Shown here: in pieces, positions 22,773 through 31,880 of the stretch
Numbering within the stretch: position 1 is the first letter of the stretch
How the letters are laid out: every line of letters begins with the position of its first letter
Source of the DNA: Clostridia bacterium
GTDB lineage: Bacteria > Bacillota > Clostridia > Christensenellales > Aristaeellaceae
DNA length: 64,000 bases
Direction of reading: 5' to 3'
Assembly (NCBI GenBank): GCA_017469265.1
Contig: JAFUGS010000048.1
Coordinates: 1-64,000 of the forward strand
Notes under the pieces: model-generated
Database searches by the model: none
The model's input: the letters and a program-made list of their open reading frames with translations, nothing else
Told to the model about the DNA's origin: nothing
Translations under genes and position numbers: made by a program

Positions 22773-25259
22773 ATGGAAAGCTTCGGGCGCTTCGCGCTGG
22801 ATAAGGAAAAAGATATTCTGGTGGAACTGTACCGGGAGGGGGAAACCCTCTCCTACGTGCTGCGCACCCCGAACCACGGGACGGGAAACCTGATCACCAA
22901 CCTGGCCGCCCTGTGCCATTTGCCCCTGAGTCTGGATGACCAGGGGCTTAAAGTTATCCGGGGTACGCTTCCCTGCTATATTGACGGGCGCAACCGGATG
23001 CTGTATGTCTTCCGGCTGCTGGATACCAAAATCGCGAACATCTACCCCGATGGCACCATCGAGCGGAAAGCCTCCATCCCCGCCATCGCCAAAACCCTGA
23101 TGAGCCAGACCAAGGACTATCGGCTGGATTTTCGCAAAACGGTGGTGAAAACCTATATCCTCCGGGAATGCAAGTTCCGCACGGATCTGCACACCCATAT
23201 GAACGCCAATCTGGATCCCGATCTGCTGATCGCCCTGGGCATCCGCCACCAGATCCGCTATCCCCTGTACTATATCCGGAAGCTGGGGCTCCGCTGCTCC
23301 CCGGCCCAGGAAGCCCTTCTGGCCCGGCGGCGGGCCCGGGTGGCGGAAGCGTTTCAGGATTCGCCCCTGCGGGGGAAGTACCTGGACCGGAAGATCAACG
23401 ACGCCACCTTTCTGAATTTTGCCTCCCTTCTGCTGGACAATCTGGAAAACGCCGCCTGGAATCTGCCGCGGATCCGGGCTTCCCTGGCCATCCTGAAGGA
23501 CGGCCAGGCCGTTTTTACCAATCTGGAAAAGGTGTACCTGTACCGCTACGTGTTCTGCAAGGGCATTTCCTGCGACGATCCCCTGCCGGCGGACCGGCTG
23601 GAGGATTTTGAGGAAATACCCGACCCGGACATCGTCTCCGCCCTGCGCCAGATGGCCCGGGACCGGGCGCATCCGGTTTTTGGCCGGAATACCCTCTTTC
23701 AGGACAAGCTGCTCTGGATCGCCCGGTCCTACGCCCGCTGCGGCATCGATTACGCGGAGATCTCCGACACCACCCTGGTCAGACCCGACGCGGCTCCCGG
23801 CATGCTGGCCCAGGCCCACGCGGTGTTGCCCGCCATTCAGGCGGAAACGGGCGTCACCCTCCGCTTCCTGGCCGCCATCCGCCGCACGCCCCTCACCATC
23901 CTGAAGGACCGGATCGCGGAAAGCGCGTTCATGCGGGAAAACCTCCGGACCCTGCGGGCCATCGCGGAGGATCCCTACGTGGCGGGCAGCGATATCGTCG
24001 GGGAGGAAATCAACGATATCCGGGATCTGTCCCCCCTGCTGCGGGAGCTGGTCCGGCTGGCCGGGGCGCATCCCGGCTTCACCATCCGGATCCACGCCGG
24101 GGAGAATGACAGTCTGCGGGAGAACGTGGCCAACGCCCTGCGCTGTGTCCGGGAAGGCCTTGCCCCCGGGCAGCCCATGCCCCCGCTGCGGATCGGCCAC
24201 GGGCTCTACACCACCAGCCTGTCCACCCGAAAGGGCAGGCAGCTGCTGATGGATCTGCGGGAAAGCGGCGCGGTGCTGGAATTTCAGATCACCTCCAACG
24301 TCCGCCTCAACAATCTTTCCTCCCTCTCCCGCCATCCCCTCCGCCAGTATCTGGCCGCGGGGGTCTCCTGCGTTCAGGGCACGGACGGCGGCGCCCTGTA
24401 CGGGACGGATTCCATCGATGAGCAGCTGGCGCTGGAAAAGATGCTCAACCTGTCCCGGGCGGAGCTGATGGCCATGCGGCAGGCGGAGGAGCGGGTCCGT
24501 CAGGCGGGGCTGCGGACGCTGGAAGCGCGGCGCGCCGCCCTGGCGCGGACACTGGAGGGCCGGGATGTGGCCGCCTTTTACGCGGAGAAAATCCAGGCCC
24601 AGCTTGAGCCGGACGAAGCCCTGATGGATCTGCCCGCCCTGGTGGACAGTCAGCAGGCCCTTTCGGACCGGGTGGCCGAGCTGCCCCTGGACCGGGTGCC
24701 CCTGCTGCTGATCGGCGGCTCCTTCAACAACGACCGGCATCTGACCCGCCGGCGCGGCGAAATCTGCCGGATGCTGGACCAGCTGCTGTCCCGGGGCGAC
24801 CCGTCCAAAATGTTCCTGGTCATCGGGCATGGGCTTTCCGGCTATGAGGAATACATTGCCCTGAAGAATCAGGGGCGCTTTGACCTCTTCGCCTTCGTTC
24901 CCTCCCGGATGCCCCCGGAGGAAGCGCGCCGCCTGCGCCAGGCGGATGTGGCCATCCGGGTCTCCATTGAGCCCAGCCCCATGGGCGTCTATAAGAGCTT
25001 TTCCTATGAAATTTTCAAGCGCCGCCCCTCTGTGCTCATCGCCCTGGACGGCAACTCCTCCGCCGCCAACATGATTCAGGAGGCCAAGAACGGAAAGCGC
25101 AAGTGTCACATTTTCGTTTACAGCCGGGCCCGCATGCTGCGGGAAAAGGCCCTGAACCTGCAGGGATACGCCGCGCTCTTTGATGAATCCGCCCCCCTGG
25201 CGGATCTGGCGCTGGCTGCGGTGGACCGCTGCTATCCGGAATCCTGGTACCGGGCCTGA
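22773..25259 (+). CDS. Large adenosine-deaminase-like protein fused to a C-terminal Rossmann/SLOG-like domain
   Basis: An 828-residue multidomain protein. Residues 1-130 are an unrecognised N-terminal domain. Residues about 131-560 form a metal-dependent amidohydrolase of the adenosine deaminase type: His140 and His142 (LHTHMN), a long helical insert (about 150-330), HAGE at 441-444, His476 in IGHGLY and Asp538 in GTDGG. These match the zinc ligands and catalytic Glu/His of ADA, but the usual second Asp of the TDDP motif is Gly539. Residues about 640-825 look like a nucleotide-binding Rossmann domain of SLOG/DprA/LOG type: LLIGGSFNND, VIGHGLSGYEEY, and a distal IALDGNSSAANMI. The substrate may be an adenine nucleotide, NAD-derived signal or AMP-like compound rather than adenosine. 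The gene is coupled to degV (9 bases) and diverges from purA-purB. GAGG lies 7 bases before the ATG. Confidence 0.78.
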   Translation: MESFGRFALDKEKDILVELYREGETLSYVLRTPNHGTGNLITNLAALCHLPLSLDDQGLKVIRGTLPCYIDGRNRMLYVFRLLDTKIANIYPDGTIERKASIPAIAKTLMSQTKDYRLDFRKTVVKTYILRECKFRTDLHTHMNANLDPDLLIALGIRHQIRYPLYYIRKLGLRCSPAQEALLARRRARVAEAFQDSPLRGKYLDRKINDATFLNFASLLLDNLENAAWNLPRIRASLAILKDGQAVFTNLEKVYLYRYVFCKGISCDDPLPADRLEDFEEIPDPDIVSALRQMARDRAHPVFGRNTLFQDKLLWIARSYARCGIDYAEISDTTLVRPDAAPGMLAQAHAVLPAIQAETGVTLRFLAAIRRTPLTILKDRIAESAFMRENLRTLRAIAEDPYVAGSDIVGEEINDIRDLSPLLRELVRLAGAHPGFTIRIHAGENDSLRENVANALRCVREGLAPGQPMPPLRIGHGLYTTSLSTRKGRQLLMDLRESGAVLEFQITSNVRLNNLSSLSRHPLRQYLAAGVSCVQGTDGGALYGTDSIDEQLALEKMLNLSRAELMAMRQAEERVRQAGLRTLEARRAALARTLEGRDVAAFYAEKIQAQLEPDEALMDLPALVDSQQALSDRVAELPLDRVPLLLIGGSFNNDRHLTRRRGEICRMLDQLLSRGDPSKMFLVIGHGLSGYEEYIALKNQGRFDLFAFVPSRMPPEEARRLRQADVAIRVSIEPSPMGVYKSFSYEIFKRRPSVLIALDGNSSAANMIQEAKNGKRKCHIFVYSRARMLREKALNLQGYAALFDESAPLADLALAAVDRCYPESWYRA

Positions 25260-25320
25260 TTTTCCTCCGGCGGAACCCCCGGGCCGGCCTCGGCGGCATC
25301 CCCATGCTGAAAAGTTCAAA

Positions 25321-25350
25321 ACAAAAGGAGCGGTTGTTCCGCTCCTCTTT
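25321..25350. terminator. Bidirectional terminator between the deaminase-like gene and mntP
   Basis: AGGAGCGG (25326-25333) pairs with CCGCTCCT (25339-25346). On the minus strand it is followed by TTTTGTTTT and on the plus strand by CTTTCTTT, so it can serve both convergent genes. Confidence 0.8.
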
Positions 25351-25352
25351 CT

Positions 25353-25913
25353 TTATCCCGCCGTCAGGTGCTCGATCAGGGTTTTCAGGCCGATCAGGAT
25401 CAGCACCACCCCGCCCAGCAGCTCCGCCCGCTTCTCCAGCTTCTTTCCCACCAGGCGGCCCAGCTCCACGCCGGCCGCGCAAAGCAGAAAGGTAATCCCG
25501 CCGATGATCAGCACGCTGGTCCACAGATGAACCTGCATGAAGGCGAAGGTTACGCCGGTGATCAGGGCGTCAATGCTGGTGGCGACGGCCAGGGGCAGCA
25601 TCGCGCGGAAGGAAACGTCCGCCGTAACCGGCTCCTCCTCCGCCCGGAAGGACTCCCGGATCATATTCCCGCCGATGATTCCCAGCAGCAGGAAGGCAAT
25701 CCAGTGATCCACCTTCTGCACCACGCCGCTGAACTGCGCTCCCGCCAGGTATCCCGCCAGGGGCATCAGCATCTGAAAAGCCGCGAAATACCCGGCGATG
25801 ATCACCGTTTTTCGCGGATCCCTTTCCCCGATGACCAGCCCCTTGCACACGGACACCGCAAAGGCGTCCATGGCCAGCCCGAAGCCGATCAGCATCACAT
25901 CAAAAACGGACAT
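25353..25913 (-). CDS. mntP: Manganese efflux pump MntP
   Basis: A 186-residue, six-helix membrane protein of the MntP family that exports Mn(II). It is built as two repeats of three helices. The conserved acidic residues of the helix pairs are visible in GFGLAMDAFAVSVCKG and VATSIDALITGV, the paired aspartates placed as in the family. It follows ppx by 21 bases on the same strand. No yybP-ykoY manganese riboswitch fits in that gap. Confidence 0.93.
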   Translation of the reverse strand: MSVFDVMLIGFGLAMDAFAVSVCKGLVIGERDPRKTVIIAGYFAAFQMLMPLAGYLAGAQFSGVVQKVDHWIAFLLLGIIGGNMIRESFRAEEEPVTADVSFRAMLPLAVATSIDALITGVTFAFMQVHLWTSVLIIGGITFLLCAAGVELGRLVGKKLEKRAELLGGVVLILIGLKTLIEHLTAG

Positions 25914-25934
25914 CTTGTCAACGCGGTTCCTTCT

Positions 25935-26849
25935 CTATCCAAAGTAATGCTTCCGGATGTACCCGTCCAGGTTGCCGTACTCGCTGACCAGAACGCTGTC
26001 AATCCCCAGAAAGCGCATGACCCCCAGCAGAATGCAGATGCCGTGCACCACGATGTCCGCCCGGCTGGGCTGAAGCCCTTCCAGCTTCAGCCGGTCCTCC
26101 ACGGGCATGGCGGCCAGCTTCTCCCCGATTTCCCGGATCCGCTCCCTGGTGATGCGGGTCCCGTGCATAAACGTGCGGTCCGTCCAGTGAATCCCCTTTT
26201 CCAGCGCCGCCAGCGCCGTAAACGTGCCGCCCGTGCCGATCCAGGTTTTCGGCACCGGGGGCAGGTTTTCCATCTGCCATTTCTCCGCCAGCACCGCCTC
26301 CGCGGCGGCTTCCACCGCGGGCATGTCCTCCGCCCGGTCAATGCGCAGCAGCCGGTACAGCCGCACCGCGCCCATCTGGCAGGAAACCGCCAGATCGATC
26401 CGGGCCTTCTCCCCGATGACCAGCTCCGTGCTGCCGCCGCCGATGTCGATGACGCCGCATTCCGCGGTCCCCGCCGGCGCCACCTCCGTGGCGCCGAGGA
26501 AGCTCAGCACCGCCTCCTCCTCGCCGGAGATGATTTCCGGCTCCACGCCGGTCCGCTCCCGCAGCATGGCCAGAAAGAGCGCCCCATTCCGCGCGTCCCG
26601 GGAGGCGCTGGTCGCGAAGATATGCAGCCTGTCGCAGCCGATTCTCCGGGCGGACACCGCCATCCGGGTCACGGCGGCCGCGGTTTTCTCCATGCTGTCC
26701 GGGCTCAGGTTGCCCTTTTCATCCAGCCCGGCGAAAAGCCGGGTTCCCTCCCGGTCCCGGGTCAGGCGGGTAAAACCATCCTCCTCGATCTCCACGATCA
26801 GCATGCGCACCGAATTGGACCCGATCCCGATCACCGCTATCTTCCGCAT
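25935..26849 (-). CDS. Ppx/GppA family phosphatase (exopolyphosphatase-like)
   Basis: A 304-residue protein of the actin-like ATPase superfamily that hydrolyses polyphosphate or pppGpp. The N-terminal phosphate-1 motif is IGIGSNSVRML, and the DIGGGSTEL loop (about 138-146), EEEAVLSFLGA and C-terminal VVHGICIL segment are present. It is the short form without an HD domain. Ribosome-binding site AGGAGG lies 5 bases before the ATG. It sits between the FtsB-like gene and mntP. Confidence 0.88.
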   Translation of the reverse strand: MRKIAVIGIGSNSVRMLIVEIEEDGFTRLTRDREGTRLFAGLDEKGNLSPDSMEKTAAAVTRMAVSARRIGCDRLHIFATSASRDARNGALFLAMLRERTGVEPEIISGEEEAVLSFLGATEVAPAGTAECGVIDIGGGSTELVIGEKARIDLAVSCQMGAVRLYRLLRIDRAEDMPAVEAAAEAVLAEKWQMENLPPVPKTWIGTGGTFTALAALEKGIHWTDRTFMHGTRITRERIREIGEKLAAMPVEDRLKLEGLQPSRADIVVHGICILLGVMRFLGIDSVLVSEYGNLDGYIRKHYFG

Positions 26850-26947
26850 GGGCGCCTCCTGTTCATTGCTCCTGCCTTCGGCTTGCCGGGATCCCGTTCC
26901 GCCGTCCCGCTTCGGAAGCGGACCTGACCCGGAGAGAGGGCCGCTTT

Positions 26948-27286
26948 TCAGTCCGCCATCTCATCCATCAGGATCTTCAGTTCCTCTTCCGTGTAGGCGT
27001 ACAGCGCTTCCGGATTGGTAAACTGGAAACGCAGGTCATTCTTGTTCATGAACGCGTACTGGGTCATGGCGCTGGTGACAATATAGTCCTCCGTCCCCAC
27101 CAGGCTCAGCTGGGCGTTCATCTCCCGGTTCTGTTCCTCCATCCGGGTCAGGGTTACCCGCAGGGCGTTCTCCTGCTGCCGTGTCTCGGTCACCTGTTGA
27201 CGGATCACCAGCAGGAAAACCAGGCAAACCGCCAGCAGGCTTCCGGCCAGCCAGCCAAACTTCCGCCAGTTCATCATGCCGTGCAT
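26948..27286 (-). CDS. Small bitopic membrane protein with coiled coil, FtsB/DivIC-like
   Basis: A 112-residue protein with one transmembrane helix (about 11-28), a short coiled coil (about 30-60, TETRQQENALRVTLTRMEEQ) and a C-terminal outer segment with LVGTEDYIVTSAMTQY, an arrangement like the septum-formation initiator family (FtsB, DivIC). Sequence similarity beyond layout is weak, so a division role is inference. A TATAAT at 27319-27324 lies upstream without a convincing -35. It lies 103 bases after polC and 98 bases before ppx. Confidence 0.65.
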   Translation of the reverse strand: MHGMMNWRKFGWLAGSLLAVCLVFLLVIRQQVTETRQQENALRVTLTRMEEQNREMNAQLSLVGTEDYIVTSAMTQYAFMNKNDLRFQFTNPEALYAYTEEELKILMDEMAD

Positions 27287-27367
27287 GACCGCTGCCCCCT
27301 TCCCAAAATGATTAAAAGATTATATTCGACGTCCGTCCTGTTTTCCCCTGCCTGCCCGGGAGATTCT

Positions 27368-27378
27368 CCCCCCCCCCC
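27368..27378 (-). repeat. Homopolymer of 11 C (G on the minus strand)
   Basis: Eleven consecutive Cs, eleven bases beyond the polC stop codon and 82 bases before the FtsB-like start. Such a tract is slippage-prone in replication and in sequencing; its length may vary between cells or be a base-calling artefact. Confidence 0.7.
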
Positions 27379-27389
27379 GGCGGACCGGC

Positions 27390-30300
27390 TCAGAACATGC
27401 TCACCTGGCTGGTTTCGCTCATGCCCTCCAGCGCCCCGTGGGCCCGCAGCATCTCGATGGTGCCGCTGCCCACCCGGCCCCGGATCCGCAGATCCTCGAT
27501 GGACAGGAAGGGGCCCTGGGCCCGGGCCTCCACAATGGGAATCGCCGCGTTCTCCCCCAGGCCGCTCAGGCTCGTGAAGGGGCAGCGGATATTCCCGTCC
27601 TCGATCAGGAAGCGTTTCACGTCGCTCCGGTACAGGTCCACCGGCAGGAAGCGGATCCCCCGCATGTTCATCTCCAGCACCAGCTCCAGGCAGGTGGCCG
27701 TTTCCTTGTCCTTGGCCGTGGGCTTCTCCATGTCCCGGATCTCCTGCAGCCGGGCCCGGCAGGTATCCGGGGACAGGATCATGGTGCCCGCGTCAAAGCC
27801 GTCCCCCCGGACGGTGAAGTAGGCGCAGTAGTACGCCAGCGGTTCGTGCAGCTTGAACCAGGCCACCCGCAGGCTCATGGTGACGTAGGCCACCGCGTGC
27901 CCCTTGGGGAACATGTACTTGATTTTTTTGCAGCTGTCCATGAACCATTCCGGCACGCCCACCTCCACCATGGCCTGCTCCATCTCCGGCTTCAGGCCCT
28001 TGCCCTTCCGGACGCTTTCCATGGTGGTGAAGGCCAGCTTCGGCTTCACGCCCTGATCCATCAGGTAGTTCATGATGTCATCCCGGCAGCAGACGCATTC
28101 GCTCAGGGTCGCGGTGCCGGAGGCGATGATCTCCTGGGCGTTGCCCAGCCACACGTCCGTCCCATGGCTCAGGCCGGAAATGCGCAGCAGCTCCTCCATG
28201 GTGCTGGGCCGGGTTTCCTGCAGCATGCCCCGGACAAAGCCGGTGCCGAATTCCGGCACCCCGTAGGTTCCCGTGTTGCAGAGGATATCCTCCTCCGTCA
28301 GCCCCAGGGCCGCCGGGGAGGTAAACAGGCTCCGGACCCCCGGATCATCCAGGGGCACCTCCTGAAAATTGACCCCTGTCAGCTCCTCCAGCACATGCAT
28401 CATCGTGGGATCGTCGTGTCCCAGGCAGTCCAGCTTCACCAGGATGTCATGCATGGAGTTGAAGTCGAAATGGGTGGTGGTAAAGTCGCTCTCCAGGTCG
28501 TCCGCCGGATGCTGCACCGCCGTAAACTCGCAGATGTCGTATTCCTGGGGCACCACCACCATGCCGCCGGGGTGCTGACCCGTGGTGCGCTTCACGCCGG
28601 TGCATTCCGCCGCCAGCCTGAGTTTTTCCGCGTTGCCTGCCTGGATGCCCCGCTCCTCCAGATAATGCATGGCGTAGCCGTAGGCCGTCTTGTCCGCCAG
28701 GCCGGAAATGGTTCCCGCCCGGAACACGTGATCATGGCCGAACAGCTCCTCCACATAGTGGTGGGCCTTGTTCTGGTACTCGCCGGAAAAGTTCAGGTCA
28801 ATATCCGGCACCTTGTCCCCCTCGAAGCCCAGAAAAACCTCGAAGGGAATGTCGAATCCGTCCTTGGTCAGGGGCCGCCCGCAGACGGGGCAGTCCCGGT
28901 CCGGCAGGTCCACCCCCACGTGGTACCGGCTTTTGTCCACGTCGAAAAAGCCCTGCCGGCAGTGGGTGCAGCGGTAGTGAGGCGGCAGGGCGTTCACCTC
29001 GGTGATGCCGCACATCCGGGCCACCAGGCTGGATCCGACGGAACCCCGGGAGCCCACCAGGTACCCGTCCTGCAGGGATTTGGAAACCAGCTTCTGGGCA
29101 ATGTTGTACAGCGTGCAGTAGCCGTAGCCCACGATGGACTTCAGTTCCTTCTTCAGCCGGGCCTCCACGATCTCCGGCAGGGGCGAGCCGTACATCTCCT
29201 CCGCCGTGTCCCAGGTCATCTGCTGGATATTGTCCTCCGCGTCCGGCCAGAAGGGCTGGAACGTATCCTCCCCTTTGGGATGCTTCGGGAAAAGGCTGAT
29301 GTTCTCCACCATGTCGGCAATCTTCCGGGGGTTGGTGATCACCACCTCCCGAGCCTTTTCCGGCCCGAGATACGCGAATTCCCGCAGCATCTCGTCCGTG
29401 GTCTTGAAGTACAGCGGCGGCTGCTGATCCGCGTCGGAATAGTCCAGCCCGGCCTGAATGATGGCCCGGCCCACGGCGTCCTTGGGATCCAGGAAATGCA
29501 CGTCCCCGGTAGCCACCACGGGCTTGCCTGTCCGCTCTCCCAGGGCCACGATGGCCCGGTTCAGGTCCCGGAGTTCCTCCTCGTTTTTGACATAACCCTC
29601 CCGCAGCAGGAAGGCGTTGTTCCCGATGGGCTGAATCTCCAGATAGTCATAGAAAGCCGCGATCTCCGCCAGCTTTTCCTCGCTCTCCCCCGCCAGCACC
29701 GCCCTGAAAAGCTCCCCGGCTTCGCAGGCGCTGCCCAGGATCAGCCCCTCCCGGTACCTGGCGATCTCCGCCCGGGGCATATGGGGCTGCCGCCGGAAAT
29801 ATTCCAGATGGGAAATGGAAACCAGCCGGTTCAGGTTCACCAGCCCGGTCCGGTTTCTGGCCAGCAGAATAATGTGCCAGCTGCTGCCGATGGCGCCGCC
29901 CCGCAGCTGCCGGTTCAGGTCCTGGTACGTGCGGATCTCCGGCCGCGTCTCCGCCGTGTCCTGGAACATGCGCTGCAGGCAGTGGGCGGTGGCCGTGGCG
30001 TCATGCACGGCCCGGTGGGCGTTTTTCAGGCTGACCCCCAGGTGCTTGCACAGGGCGCTGAGCTTGAAGGATTTCATCTGCGGATACAGCTTCCGGGCAT
30101 AGGTCAGGGTGTCCAGCACCGGATTGTCGAAGCGTCTTCCCAGCCGTTTCAGCTCCGTCCGCAGCAGCGCGGCGTCAAAGGCGCTGTTGTGGGCCGCGAT
30201 GGGGCAGTCCCCGATAAAATCCATCAGCTTCGGCAGCATTTCCTCCGCCCGGGGCTTTCCGCTGAGCATCACGTCGGTGATATGGGTTACCTCGACGATC

Positions 30301-31844
30301 TTCGGCTTCAGGGGCTCCCCCGGATCCACCAGCTCCTGGAAGGAATCCACGATGGTCCCCTTCTCCAGCTTGACCGCGCCGATTTCAATGATCCGCGCGG
30401 AGGAGGTATTCAGCCCCGTGCTCTCAAAGTCCAGCACCACAATGGGCCCGTCGTAGGGCCGCTCGTCCGCCCGCTCCACGATGTCCCGCTCGTCAATCAG
30501 GTATCCCTCGCAGCCGGGAATCAGCTTGATCTTGCTCTTCGCCGCCCGGAAGGCCGCCGGAAAGCTCTGCAGCACGCCGTGATCCGTCACCGCCACGGCG
30601 GGATGCCCCCACTGAACCGCCCGGGCAATCAGATCGCCCACCGGGGTCAGGGCGTCCATGGTGGACATGTTCGTATGCATGTGGAGCTCCACCCGCTTCT
30701 CCTCCGCGGTGTCCTGGCGCTCCTCCTTGGCCATCTGCACCATGTCCCGCACCAGGATGGTCAGCTCCCGGGAATAGGTGTCGTACTGGCACTCTCCCCG
30801 CAGCCGCACGTTCATGCCTTCCTGAATGCGCTCGATCTTCTCCATCACGGCCTGCCGCTGCTCGTCGGTGATGGCCGGCAGGGATTCCGCCTCGCTTTTG
30901 CTCACCCGGCGGCCCCGGTAGCGCAGAAAAACCTTGCACAGGATGGAAGAGGTGTAATCCGTCACCGCGAAGGACAGCAGCACCGTCTCTCCGCCCTTCA
31001 GCTCCTTCCATTCCTTGAGGAAAACATCCCCCTGCACCACCACCAGCCCGCTTTCGCTGGTCAGTTCCTTCATCTCCACCGGATGATCGGCGATGCCCCG
31101 GCCCAGGATGGGCTTCCCCGCCGTCTGGGTGGACATTTCGGGAATGGGAATTCCCGTCTCCAGGGTGCTTTCCGGCTTCCTGGCCGGCTTTTCCGCCGCC
31201 GGCTGGGCCTGCTTCCGCTCCGAGGGCTTCCGCTTCTGCTTCTCCGCCTTCTCTGGCTCCTCCGGTGTATATCCCGTGCCGTACCGTTCCGCCATTTCCG
31301 CCCGGGTCACGGTCAGCAGGGACCGCGCCCGCTCCTGGCGCATCTGCTCCATCCGGGCTTCCCGATCTCCCGCCAGGGTGGTCTCCACGGTCACCCGCGC
31401 GTCAAAAATCTCCCGGATGGCGGTGGCCAGCCGGTTCGTCACATTGTTCCGGCCCATGTACTGCAGGGAAAACTCATCCGGAAAGGTCAGCGTGACCCGG
31501 TTTCCCTCGCAGGACCAGTCAATCTGGTTCAGCCAGGCTACCATGGCCGGATAATTCCGCCGCAGAAAATCCGTCAGCACGGAGCGGTAGGCCCCCACGT
31601 CCGCCAGGAAGCTGTCCCGGAGCCCGGGGCTGGCCACCCGCACCGCCAGGGGCCGGCCGGGAAAGGTTTCCCGCAGGATGCGCTCCAGGCGCAGAAACTC
31701 CTTCTCCCCCACCAGCACCGCGCTCTCAAAGGTGATATAGGTTTTTTTCAGAGATTTGACGTAGGTCACCCGGGGCGCCGACAGCTTGCCCGCCAGCGCG
31801 GGAATTTCCCGGGCGATCCGGCTGATCAAATCCTCATAGCTCAT
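27390..31844 (-). CDS. polC: DNA polymerase III PolC-type, alpha subunit with proofreading exonuclease
   Basis: A 1484-residue replicative polymerase specific to low-GC Gram-positive lineages. Parts: N-terminal domains (1-190), a Lys/Pro-rich linker (about 193-230), an OB domain (about 260-370), a PHP domain starting HMHTNMS (388) that is interrupted by a DEDD exonuclease with LDFESTGLN (471-479) and HNSAFDAALLR, then the palm/fingers with PDIDLNFSG holding catalytic aspartates, and a CxxC/CxxC zinc site (CTHC and CPVC). The tail ends in ETSQVSMF, close to a QxxLF-type beta-clamp motif. AAGGAG lies 7 bases before the ATG. It closes the ispG cluster downstream of frr. Confidence 0.97.
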   Translation of the reverse strand: MSYEDLISRIAREIPALAGKLSAPRVTYVKSLKKTYITFESAVLVGEKEFLRLERILRETFPGRPLAVRVASPGLRDSFLADVGAYRSVLTDFLRRNYPAMVAWLNQIDWSCEGNRVTLTFPDEFSLQYMGRNNVTNRLATAIREIFDARVTVETTLAGDREARMEQMRQERARSLLTVTRAEMAERYGTGYTPEEPEKAEKQKRKPSERKQAQPAAEKPARKPESTLETGIPIPEMSTQTAGKPILGRGIADHPVEMKELTSESGLVVVQGDVFLKEWKELKGGETVLLSFAVTDYTSSILCKVFLRYRGRRVSKSEAESLPAITDEQRQAVMEKIERIQEGMNVRLRGECQYDTYSRELTILVRDMVQMAKEERQDTAEEKRVELHMHTNMSTMDALTPVGDLIARAVQWGHPAVAVTDHGVLQSFPAAFRAAKSKIKLIPGCEGYLIDERDIVERADERPYDGPIVVLDFESTGLNTSSARIIEIGAVKLEKGTIVDSFQELVDPGEPLKPKIVEVTHITDVMLSGKPRAEEMLPKLMDFIGDCPIAAHNSAFDAALLRTELKRLGRRFDNPVLDTLTYARKLYPQMKSFKLSALCKHLGVSLKNAHRAVHDATATAHCLQRMFQDTAETRPEIRTYQDLNRQLRGGAIGSSWHIILLARNRTGLVNLNRLVSISHLEYFRRQPHMPRAEIARYREGLILGSACEAGELFRAVLAGESEEKLAEIAAFYDYLEIQPIGNNAFLLREGYVKNEEELRDLNRAIVALGERTGKPVVATGDVHFLDPKDAVGRAIIQAGLDYSDADQQPPLYFKTTDEMLREFAYLGPEKAREVVITNPRKIADMVENISLFPKHPKGEDTFQPFWPDAEDNIQQMTWDTAEEMYGSPLPEIVEARLKKELKSIVGYGYCTLYNIAQKLVSKSLQDGYLVGSRGSVGSSLVARMCGITEVNALPPHYRCTHCRQGFFDVDKSRYHVGVDLPDRDCPVCGRPLTKDGFDIPFEVFLGFEGDKVPDIDLNFSGEYQNKAHHYVEELFGHDHVFRAGTISGLADKTAYGYAMHYLEERGIQAGNAEKLRLAAECTGVKRTTGQHPGGMVVVPQEYDICEFTAVQHPADDLESDFTTTHFDFNSMHDILVKLDCLGHDDPTMMHVLEELTGVNFQEVPLDDPGVRSLFTSPAALGLTEEDILCNTGTYGVPEFGTGFVRGMLQETRPSTMEELLRISGLSHGTDVWLGNAQEIIASGTATLSECVCCRDDIMNYLMDQGVKPKLAFTTMESVRKGKGLKPEMEQAMVEVGVPEWFMDSCKKIKYMFPKGHAVAYVTMSLRVAWFKLHEPLAYYCAYFTVRGDGFDAGTMILSPDTCRARLQEIRDMEKPTAKDKETATCLELVLEMNMRGIRFLPVDLYRSDVKRFLIEDGNIRCPFTSLSGLGENAAIPIVEARAQGPFLSIEDLRIRGRVGSGTIEMLRAHGALEGMSETSQVSMF

Positions 31845-31880
31845 CCGAAAACTCCTTCTGCCCCGCCCCGCGGACAGGTC

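Noticed and set aside
22773..25259. RdrB of the RADAR anti-phage system
   Set aside because: No RdrA-type AAA+ gene is adjacent, and the C-terminal Rossmann-like domain and housekeeping neighbours do not fit; only a distant relationship is possible.
21828..25319. A 1163-codon open frame on the minus strand opposite degV and the deaminase-like gene
   Set aside because: It crosses the degV promoter and both plus-strand genes; the plus strand carries recognisable domains and good ribosome-binding sites.
25914..25934. Manganese riboswitch before mntP
   Set aside because: Only 21 bases separate mntP from ppx, too short for a yybP-ykoY element.
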